Shown: in pieces, positions 55,246 to 64,000 of the stretch
Numbering within the stretch: position 1 is the first letter of the stretch
Layout of the letters: every line of letters begins with the position of its first letter
Assembly: GCA_030549495.1 (NCBI GenBank)
Contig: JAUIRK010000919.1
Coordinates: 1 to 64,000 of the forward strand
Direction: 5' to 3'
Source: Nectonema munidae
Taxonomy: Eukaryota; Nematomorpha; Nectonematoida; Nectonematidae
Length of the DNA: 64,000 nucleotides
The notes under the pieces: model-generated
Told to the model about the DNA's origin: nothing
The model's input: the letters and a program-made list of their open reading frames with translations, nothing else
The model's database searches: none
Made by a program: the position numbers and the translations under genes

Positions 55246-55540
55246 GAAATTGAAGTTTAGAAGTAGTTTTATCATGTAGTGGTCCTCGGTGTTCGTACGT
55301 CTCGTTTCTCGTACAATTTGGTTTTCGACCAAAAAATCTAGCAGAAATTGTTTCAGTTCTCGACCAAATGCCAAACACGTGAGGAACGCGTATTTATTAA
55401 AGAATAATAGGAAAAATAGTATTAATTTGTTTATATTCGTGAAATATACATAAGATTATTTGTATACATTCAATATGTGTAGATTAATTTTTGTAAAAAT
55501 ATTCTGACAATTTGTTTTTATTTTAGATAAGGCCATAATC

Positions 55541-55844
55541 CAGGGGCGCACAACCTCAAAATTATTGTGTGGGCGCGAAATTTTTTGCAATTTTCAAAAT
55601 TACTGGTCTGGAAATACCACGGGAGAACAAATATTCAAGCAATCCTTTAAAATAGAGTGTATTCAGCGCATACGAAAATTTATATAAGACTACTTTATAT
55701 TTTTTTAGAAAATTGATGAAATTTAAAAACTATACTTCCAGCGAAAATATTTTAATTACATATCGCATATACACTAGTTTAAAAAATCCAAAATTATTGG
55801 GAGGTGGAATAGGCTTTTCGCCTCCACCCAAATGTGCGCCCCTG
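55541..55844. mobile_element. 304-bp MITE of the CAGGGGCGCACA family
   Basis: Ends CAGGGGCGCACA (55541-55552) and TGTGCGCCCCTG (55833-55844) are perfect 12-bp inverted repeats. The interior matches 405-690 almost throughout (ctggtctggaaataccacgg, aaactatacttccagcgaaa). No open frame. No clear target duplication. Confidence 0.85.
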
Positions 55845-56807
55845 ATGTAATTTAACATTGATATAAGGTATAAGTTGTTTATTTAGAATAGTGGACACTT
55901 AAAAATATGCTTGGAACTAGAGATGCACCGATAAGAACTTAGTTATTATTAATTGGCAAATTATTTATTTTTCTAAGTTGGAACCTCGTGGGTTGGGTTT
56001 GAGCATAAATATCTTTAAAATTTTTGCTTAGAAAAATTCACAACTTTTTTTAATTTTACTTTTTTGCTTGATTCTTTTTCTTCAAATTTCATAAAATTTT
56101 TGGCTTTTACTTATTTTTATTTATAGGCCATCTAAAATTTTATTTTATATTTGTACATTTTACTTAATTTTTTCTCAACAAAAAATTTCAAAGAAATTAA
56201 TTTAATTAAATGATTTTTTGACATCTTTAAAAGAAAATGTCATCGTCTTAAAAAAAGAATGTTAAGCTAAAAAAATTTAATGTGATGTCTTTTAATATCT
56301 TAATTAAACATATCATTCTTCACTTAATCCCGCACAATATGAGAAATTTAAAGATAGCGCATAATTATTTACTATATCAAAAATTCCAAAAATAGGACTT
56401 ACAAAAATATGTTGAAAATTTTAATGCTATTTGGTTTAAATGAAAAAAAATTCCAATACAAAAAGATCTCTTTTTTATATCAAATTAAAAATCTTATCAA
56501 GAACTGTTTCAAAATGTCAAGGGATTGATAAAAACATGGTAAGATGGAATAAAAAGGCGGTTTGAAAATGTATGGAAAGCATGTATGATTCACAACAGGG
56601 GCAAACCGCGATTAGTTAACTTGTTTTTAAAACAATTTGTTTTTTTAAAATAACAACTTTTAACCTTTTGCAATGATTTGCCTTTTATAATAACCTTTGA
56701 GAAAAAAAGCCTATCAGAAAAGTTAGAGAGCTTCAACAAAAAATAAAAAATTTTACAGCATAACTTAAATATTTTGAAAACTAATTTGACGTATCCCTTG
56801 CACAGCC
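55845..56807. other. AT-rich spacer
   Basis: Nothing recognised. Confidence 0.35.
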
Positions 56808-56965
56808 TACTCTATGGCTGGCATGGCAGGTTGGTTGAGATGATGGACTCAGCACGGAATCCTCTGGGTTCGATTCCTCATCGATACCAATTTGTTCATA
56901 GTTTGGCATAGGCGGTACATCCAGTGCCTTGTCATTGAAAACACACCCACGGTACCTTTACCTTA
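56808..56965 (+). mobile_element. tRNA-derived SINE, family 1, copy 3
   Basis: The best-preserved copy: head tggcatggcaggttggttga, B box ggttcgattcc (56867-56877), body tcatcgataccaatttgttc, tttggcataggcggtacatc and gtgccttgtcattgaaaaca, tail ggtacctttaccttac. Box B gives an internal RNA polymerase III promoter element. Confidence 0.8.
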
Positions 56966-57403
56966 CCTTTTACTCAAAATTGAAAATTTAGCTACATAAT
57001 TAAGAGAGAAAGGAGACAAAATAAACTAATAAAGCAATTTTCACTATTTAAAATGAAACTGTCTGTACTCAGAGTAATTTCAAAATAATAGGAGGCATAA
57101 AAAATGAGATAGTTTATCGGCACTTTATTTGATATTTTCAAGTTTTTATAAGCAGCAAAAGTCAAGGTTGAAATAGCTAACCTTTATAGGGTGATTTGGT
57201 AACGCTTGTATTTTTACATTTTATTAGGAATCATAGTATACAAAAAACGGTAGTTTAATCACTTTTCATAAAATTATTTAAGTCTAAGAACACAGAATCA
57301 TAAAAAAAACCATTTAAACTAACATAAATCATAAAAATCATAGTATACGAGAACAAGAAAATTATTGCGCTTTTTGAATATTTCTGTCTACAAATAAAAT
57401 TCT
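56966..57403. other. AT-rich spacer
   Basis: Nothing recognised. Confidence 0.3.
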
Positions 57404-58200
57404 GACAGCTGTCATAAATAGATCAAGTTCATTTTTAACACTGAAACATTTTTTTATATTATATTTTTATTATGATAATAATCAACACATTTTCTTAAAA
57501 AAATGATTTACAGTGTTATTTACAAAATTTATCAATCGAACATTTAAAAAATATCTCTGCTCAAATATTAAACAAATAGAGTATTTTTGCTTTTAAATTG
57601 AATGTCAAAGTATTCTTTCCCAAATAGCTCAAGAAATTTTTTTAAAACGAGTCTGACAATATTCTTGATATAAAATTGTAACGATTGAAAACTAAAAAAC
57701 ATAAACTTTTTAAAAAATTTAAAAAGTGTTTTTGATTCTCCGTCTTTTTTTACAAACATCGCACTTTTTGATTTTTTCAAAACAGGTTGACAAATTTCTT
57801 CATCTTTGTCTTCTTCAAAAACATAACCACAAAATCTCCTTCTTGCATTCAAATTTGTGTATATAATACTTTGATTTATTATATTCTCACCAAACAATAT
57901 AAAACTTTCCATTTCATTATCCAAAGATAAGCTTTTCTTCAATCTAAATGGTGATTCTTTCAAAATGTTTTGACTGGAGCTCTTCCATGTTTATTTCTTT
58001 TGTAGAAAACCCAATTTCTTCCATCTTTAGAAATAAAATCACTTTCAGTGAAAGAATCATATAATTTGCTCACTCTCTAAATCAGTCGAAAAATTCGGTT
58101 GAGAAATCATCACAAAGATTAAAGTCTCATCATTTTCATTTGTCGAAGAAAAATTTGGATGTGATTCATCTTCATCGCTTTCATCAATAAAAATTCAAAA
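57404..58200 (-). pseudogene. piggyBac-like transposase N-terminal relic
   Basis: The minus strand reads SDFISKDGRNWVFYKR (about 58040) and later LFGENIINQSIIYTNLNARR (about 57890), matching the order and style of the KDGTxW and YTN motifs at the start of piggyBac domain proteins. The catalytic part is absent, and 57690-57404 is a non-coding-looking end shared with 1187-1555. This is probably an internally deleted, non-autonomous derivative. Confidence 0.5.
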
Positions 58201-58833
58201 ATATTTTCTGGATGAGATAAATTGATATAAATATAAAATATATTAACTATAAAAATATATTAGTTTTTCAATTTATTAGTTTTTTTAAAAGTTATTTTTT
58301 GAAAAAGATAATATATATTGACCCAAAAGCTAATAAAGAAAAATAAATATAATCAAGCCTGGCAAAAAATTTTATGAACAATATATAATCATATATATCT
58401 GATTCATCTGATATTCAAAAAAATTGGCTCTACTTTTAACTTAACAAGTTTATGAAAAAAAATTTTAATATAATTTAGGAGCACTCGAATTGAATATTGC
58501 TAGTTTGATAAACTCACAAGGCTAAATCAGTTTTACCCTGGTTACGTTTATCTTGACGCACAAAAGTAAAATTATTTCGAGATCCGAGAATAAATTAATA
58601 GGAGTGTTGTCCAAAAAGGAAAGATAGGGCAAGTTCTAGGTAAAACAGAACTATCAATTTATTTAGCTTAGTTCAAAAACTAGTCAGTTTTGTAGAAAAA
58701 TAGAAATACAATTAGATAAAAAATAATACCACCTTTCTTTATGAAATAATATAGGGTGTTACTTTTTTATGTTTGTCACAGATTTATTTATTTATTCAAT
58801 TATTTGTATGATATGATAAAAAAAAAGCATAAA
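58201..58833. other. AT-rich spacer
   Basis: Nothing recognised before the LINE 3' tail. Confidence 0.3.
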
Positions 58834-60330
58834 AGAGAGAGAGAGAGAAAGAACTTTATTCAAAATTAATTTAAATGAAAAATATATATGCAAACATTCC
58901 ATGGAAGATCAAAAAGCGGCAGCCGATAAATAATCTAGGAAATGAAGTTGAAGAAATATATTCTTTGAATGTATTATTTGACATTATGTATAAATGTACA
59001 TACTATGTTATATAACAAGAACATATTGAACAAGTAACTACATAAGGAAGAACAAAGCTTTAGTTTTTTCATAAAAAAATATATATTTTATATTATAATC
59101 AGTTTGAAAAATATAAAAAGGAAATGAAACATACACAAGAATCCGTTATATACATTTGCTACACGTGTAGCAATTTTTAATAATGCATAATTTATCATAT
59201 TCTTTAATAAATTTTTTCTTTATTGACATCTTGAAAACTCTCAATAATTTTTCAATACAAAATTCTACAAAAAAATCATTCCAATGTTTGATTATCCTTA
59301 TTCTTAACGATTTTTTTGTTCGAGAAAAGTTTTGTTCTTGTTTAAACTAATCTATTCATATTTCTAAGATAGTATTTTGCACTTCACTATTTAAAAGAAT
59401 CCAAGAGTTGAAAATACTGGGCAACAAGTTTTTTAAAAAAAGTTTATATGTGAAAATCAATAACTGTACATAGTATGTGTCATTTATCTTCAGTCAATTG
59501 TTAGTATAGAAAAAGTATGATGTATGAGCGAAATATCGCTGATTAAAAATTAACCTTATAGATTTCTTTTAAATCTTAATGAGTTTTGTGATATCACTGT
59601 AACCCCAGTTTATGATACTTTAATAACCGTGTGAAAGGAAAAGACTTTTATAAATGGTAAGTTTTGTTTGGATAGGTAACTCATTTTAATATTTTTCCAG
59701 AATGCCATTTATGAAACTTAACTTAGTTTCTAAGAAGTTTATATGACTATTCCAATTTAAGTTTTGATTTATTCTCAACACTAAAAGATTAAATTCACGA
59801 ACAATATCAATTTTATTAAAACTAATTATTTTTCTTCTTTTATTTGAAAAAAACATTGCTTTTATTTTTTTTTCATTAACTTGCAAAAAAATTATCTTAC
59901 ATCAATTTTTGATCGGGTCCATAATTTGATCAATATAACACAAGGATGAATTCATATTTGAAATAGGTATAATAGCAGTAATATTATCAGCGAATAAAAG
60001 AAATTGAGTTACTTCATTACATTTTGGAAAGTCATTAATGAAAAGAGAAAACAAGATTGGAGCAAGGATAGACCTCTGAGGTACTCCTTTAAGTAGAACA
60101 CTCTCATAAGATAAAACACCATCCACTTCAACACATTGACGACGATCGGTTAAGTATGATTTCAATAAAGTTATTGCATGGGATGAAAACCTCAAATATT
60201 TCAATTTGATTATCAGTATTTTATGAGAAACGCTATCAAATGCCTTAGTAAGGTCGATAAATAAAACCAAAGCCTCGAGTGATTTATCAAGAAGAGTAAG
60301 AACTCGATCTAAGAAAAACGAATGTTGGTG
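58834..60330 (-). mobile_element. LINE RT portion with (GA)n 3' tail
   Basis: Minus strand: YLQFAFRPKHSLIHQHSFF near 60330, then RT (60270-59902) with LFIDLTKAFDSVSHKILI, SYLTDRRQCVEVDG, LKGVPQRSILAPILFSLFIN and the catalytic box as LFADNITAI, where the second Asp of FADD is replaced by Asn. FNLLVLRINQNLNWNSHINF follows at 59830, then a decayed thumb region. The 3' end is the (GA)n run at 58834-58850 with aagcggcagccgataaat just inside. Its 5' half is probably the endonuclease piece at 62815-63650. Confidence 0.8.
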
Positions 60331-62323
60331 AATTAGTGAGTGCTTGGGCCTAAATGCAAACTGAAGGTAATGCAGAATGTTTTCCTATTATATTAGAATT
60401 TCTCCACATGCATTTTCAACAAGGATCCCTTTAAAATATCATGCTCAAACTGCCATCAGAAGCATCCCTCCACATCTGATATATGCCCTTTTCTCATTCA
60501 ACACCTTAAAAACCTCAACGAGTCACACGCAAATACCATCAAAAATTACATATGCTAAATTTTCTTAACATTAATCTGAACCACTCCTCCCATAGCTGGT
60601 GAAATCTTCTCAACATTCTCTTCTCTTTATCCTACGACGTTTTCTCTCTAAATGAACCCTACACTTCAAAAGAATGTAGGTGAATTAGTGAGTGCTTGGG
60701 CCTAAATGCAAACTGAAGGTAATGCAGAATGTTTTCCTATTATATTAGAATTTCTCCACATGCATTTTCAACAAGGATCCCTTTAAAACATCATGCTCAA
60801 ACTGCCATCAGAAGCATCCCTCCACATCTGATATATGCCTTTTTCTCATTCAACACCTTAAAAACCTCAACGAGGCACACGCAAATACCATCAAAAACTA
60901 CATATGCTAAATTTTCTTCACATTAATCTGAACCACTCCTTCCATAGCTGGTCAAATCTTCTCAACATTCTCTTCTCTTCATCCTACGACGTTTTCTCTC
61001 TAAATGAACCCTACACTTCAAAAGAATGTAGGTGAATTAGTGAGTGCTTGGGCCTAAATGCAAACTGAAGGTAATGCAGAATGTTTTCCTATTATATTAG
61101 AATTTCTCCACATGCATTTTCAACAAGGATACCTTTAAAATATCATGCTCAAACTGCCATGAGAAGCATCCCTCCACATCTGATATATGCCCTTTTCTCA
61201 TTCAACACCTTAAAAACCTCAACGAGGCACACGCAAATACCATCAAAAACTACATATGCTAAATTTTCTTCACATTAATCTGAACCACTCCTCCCATAGC
61301 TGGTCAAATCTTCTCAACATTCTCTTCTCTTCATCCTACGACGTTTTCTCTCTAAATGAACCCTACACTTCAAAAGAATGTAGGTGAATTAGTGAGTGAT
61401 TGGGCCTAAATGCAAACTGAAGGTAATGCAGAATGTTTTCCTATTATATTAGAATTTCTCCACATGCATTTTCAACAAGGATCCCTTAAAATATCATGCT
61501 CAAACTGCCATCAGAAACATCCCTCCACATCTTATATATGCCCTTTTCTCATTCAACACCTTAAAAACCTCAACGAGGCACACGCAAATACCATCAAAAA
61601 TTACATATGCTAAATTTTCTTCACATTAATCTGAACCACTCCTCCCATAGCTGGTCAAATCTTCTCAACATTCTCTTCTCTTCATCCTACGACGTTTTCT
61701 CTCTAAATGAACCCTATACTTCAAAAGAATGTAGGTGAATTAGTGAGTGCTTGGGCCTAAATGCAAACTGAAAGTAATGCAGAATGTTTTCCTATTATAT
61801 TAGAATTTCTCCACATGCATTTTCAACAAGGATCCATTTAAAACATCATGCTCAAACTGCCATCAGAAGCATCCCTCCACATCTGATATATGCCTTTTTC
61901 TCATTCAACACCTTAAAAACCTCAACGAGGCACACGCAAATACCATCAAAAACTACATATGCTAAATTTTCTTCACATTAATCTGAACCACTCCTCCCAT
62001 AGCTGGTCAAATCTTCTCAACATTCTCTTCTCTTCATCCTACGACGTTTTCTCTCTAAATGAACCCTACACTTCAAAAGAATGTAGGTGAATTAGTGAAT
62101 GCTTGGGCCTAAATGCAAACTGAAGGTAAAGCAGAATGTTTTCCTATCATATTAGAATTTCTCCACATGTATTTTCAACAAGGATCCCTTTAAAACATCA
62201 TGCTCAAACTGCCATCAGAAGCATCCCTCCACATCTGATATATGCCTTTTTCTCATTCAACACCTTAAAAACCTCAACGAGGCACACGCAAATACCATCA
62301 AAAACTACATATGCTAAATTTTC
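60320..62323 (+). repeat. Tandem array, 352-bp unit, 5.7 copies, built from LINE sequence
   Basis: Units start (gaatgt[t/a]ggtgaattag) at 60320, 60672, 61024, 61376, 61727 and 62079, so the spacing is 352, 352, 352, 351 and 352. Copies differ by only a few bases. The first 50 bases of each unit are the LINE RT coding sequence of the neighbouring element in antisense (FRPKHSLIHQH). The rest reads on the plus strand like the end of an ORF1 (SCSNCHQKHPSTS) followed by the start of an R1/I-type endonuclease (INLNHSSHSW, FSLNEPYTSK). The last unit breaks off at a SINE. Confidence 0.92.
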
Positions 62324-62510
62324 CTCATGGTTGTTAGGGTGTACCTCTCAGCTTAACAGTTGAAGGTCAGGGGTTCGATCCCCAAGGCTCCCAACTCTAA
62401 AAACAAATTCACAAAAACTGTGATTAACCATCTTAAGCATAATGCGAGCATATAGCTTAACTGCTGAAAGTGCTTTGATATCTCAAACCAAACCAAATAA
62501 AAAATCTCAA
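62324..62510 (+). mobile_element. SINE family 2, copy A
   Basis: tRNA-like head with ggttgttagggtgtacctct, B box GGTTCGATCCC (62372-62382) and ggctcccaactc; body ttaagcataatgcgagcata; 3' end gctgaaagtgctttgatatc followed by an A/C-rich tail (aaaccaaaccaaataaaa). Directly follows the tandem array and directly precedes copy B. Confidence 0.8.
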
Positions 62511-62672
62511 CCTCAATGATTTTTAGGGTCTACCTCTCAGCTTAACCTTTGAAGTTCAGGAGTTCAATCACACAGGCCATAGAATCTTAAAAACAAAATT
62601 AAGCATAATGTGAGCATATAGCCTTACAGGAGAAAGAGCTTTGATATCCAACCAAGCAAATAAAAAAAACCA
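62511..62672 (+). mobile_element. SINE family 2, copy B (tandem to copy A)
   Basis: More diverged: cctcaatgatttttagggtc, B box degraded to ggagttcaatc, then taagcataatgtgagcatat and the end gaaagagctttgatatccaa with tail aaccaagcaaataaaaaaaa. Confidence 0.75.
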
Positions 62673-62765
62673 GTTATTACTTTAATGTTTTAAATTATTT
62701 TATAATTTTTTATATTTCAATTTCAAATTATAATTTATATTAGTTTTATAAATATATAATTTTAA

Positions 62766-62818
62766 AAACTAGTTTTTAGGTGTTTTTTGGGTGTTATTGG
62801 GTGAAAAGACGCGCCGCT
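62766..62818 (+). repeat. Half copy of the MITE at 14384-14705
   Basis: aaaactagtttttaggtgtt, then a ttttttgggtg block and gggtgaaaagacgcgcc repeat the terminal arm of the 14384-14705 element. Confidence 0.6.
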
Positions 62819-63650
62819 AATTTAACCTTAGAATAAGTGGATTGTGGTCAGAGATTGATGTTTCAAGTATGTAAGATGTGTATTGTGTGAAATTGATTGG
62901 GACAAACAGTTATCAATTAATGATTTAGAAGTGGGATGAGTTGTTTTCATAAAAGTGTGTTTGAAGAAGTTGAGAAACATTAAGTTTAGAAACTTTTGAA
63001 CATTATAATTTTTATCAACATTAAGTAAATTTATGTTGAAATCCCCAACAATGATATTGACTAAAGAATTATCCATTCTGTTTATAAAAGATGAAAATTG
63101 ATCAATAAAGAATTCAACATTCGTTTCAATTGATGGAGCGCGATAAATATTGTGTAGAGCTAATTTACTTTTCTTACCCGGAACAACAATTAATGAGAGA
63201 CATTCAAAATAAGTATTATTAGTTACCTCTGAAAAGTAATATTGGTGATCATTTCAACATAAAAAACAACACCGGAGTGATTAGTTAATATGGAAGAAGC
63301 TTGAATAAATTCATAACTATCGATAGATAGTTCTTGTCTGTTTTTAGGCCCCTGCAAAACTAAAACATTTTGATGAAAATTTTTTTCATTATTCAAATGG
63401 TGAACTAAGGCATCTATTTCGGTTAATTTAGATGACAGGGAGCAGCAATTCAAACTTAAACTATTAAATCCACTAATAAGATTAGTTGTATTATCAAAGT
63501 TTCCGAAGTTAGTATATACTGAAGACATTTCATCATACATGTATAGATTATAATAAAAATGTGTTTCCGTTAAATCATTATTAATATTCTTAAAATGGTC
63601 TTCGTTTAAACAGTTCATAGGTTATATATGAGATCATTCAATATTTGCAG
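62819..63650 (-). mobile_element. LINE endonuclease portion
   Basis: Minus strand: a start MNCLNEDHFKNINNDLTETH (63618), SLSLNCCSLSSKLTEIDALV, NVLVLQGPKNRQELSIDSYE, HSGVVFYVEM, then IIVGDFNINLLNVDKNYNVQ and SKSLIDNCLS (63076-62828). These correspond to the QE, GDFN and D-N motifs of AP-like LINE endonucleases; the Glu of the usual QE motif is Gly here. It ends just before SDH where foreign repeats begin. It is probably the 5' half of the LINE whose RT is at 58834-60330. Confidence 0.75.
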
Positions 63651-64000
63651 TACATGATTTAACATATTCTTAAATTAGAAACTTTACACTGGCATTCATA
63701 GCTAAACGCATAATAGTTTATATTTATTAATTTTTTCGTAATACAATTACTACATTTAAACAAATCTGTATTATTAGATTTATCACATACAAGATAAAAA
63801 TAAAAATATCGAATATGTATCGTGGTATTTTATATCTGAAAAAATACATTAGATGGAATCTATAAAAGAAACGCAAAATTATTTTTAATATTTTTTCATT
63901 CTACAAAATTACTTTGCTCTACGTTTTAAAAATGTGTAAACTTTTTCCAAAAATTTCAAAGTTTCTTTGTCAATTTCCTAAAAGTAAAATACCCAAAACT
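63651..64000. other. AT-rich end of window
   Basis: Nothing recognised. Confidence 0.3.

Noticed and set aside
60377-62363. A family of repeated 65-residue proteins (MFSYYIRISPHAFS...).
   Set aside because: They are incidental frames in the 352-bp tandem array; other frames in the same DNA carry the LINE-like motifs.

Overview
The window looks like nuclear DNA of an invertebrate animal, probably an arthropod-like metazoan; I cannot place it more closely. It is strongly AT-rich, has spliceosomal introns, two animal housekeeping genes, and a dense, mostly decayed load of LINEs, tRNA-derived SINEs and DNA transposons (hAT, piggyBac, Merlin, pogo/Tigger, MITE-like elements). I found no prokaryotic features, CRISPR array or canonical tRNA/rRNA gene, and no element I would assign to the LTR/retrovirus or Polinton groups.

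Host genes. (1) ER alpha-glucosidase I (MOGS, GH63) runs on the + strand in six exons from 4728 to 26131. All splice phases agree and the exons add up to 2547 nt, an 848-residue type II membrane enzyme. Intron 1 (12.5 kb) holds most of the transposons in the left third. (2) Translation initiation factor eIF1 (SUI1) is a compact three-exon gene at 39120-39619 (+), 109 residues. A possible small divergent gene lies upstream of MOGS on the minus strand (3050-3333). Downstream of MOGS are three decayed DNA-level copies of its exon 3 with flanking intron.

Layout. 1-2720: a LINE fragment split by a 1.9-kb hAT-like element with a target duplication. 6755-11710: an uncharacterised, probably repetitive gene split by a LINE. 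12001-13207: Merlin fragment, SINE and a duplicated 138-bp block. 14018-17228: a piggyBac element with DDD residues present but its C-terminal coding part interrupted. 21.2-25.1 kb: a decayed LINE in MOGS intron 4. 27.3-31.5 kb: MOGS exon-3 relics. 29.6-38.9 kb: several LINEs, one with RNase H and joined to a SINE head. 41.8-45.6 kb: a MITE and a hAT element with a perfect 8-bp target duplication. 47.7-53.1 kb: LINE, hAT and Tigger side by side. 54.4-64 kb: LINE pieces, SINEs, a piggyBac-like relic and a 352-bp tandem array built from LINE sequence.

The most notable observations are a SINE sharing its 3' end with an RNase-H LINE in the same window, a SINE-LINE chimera, the LINE-derived tandem array, the MOGS exon relics, and the uncharacterised repeat-family gene. 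I see no convincing new defence or metabolic system.
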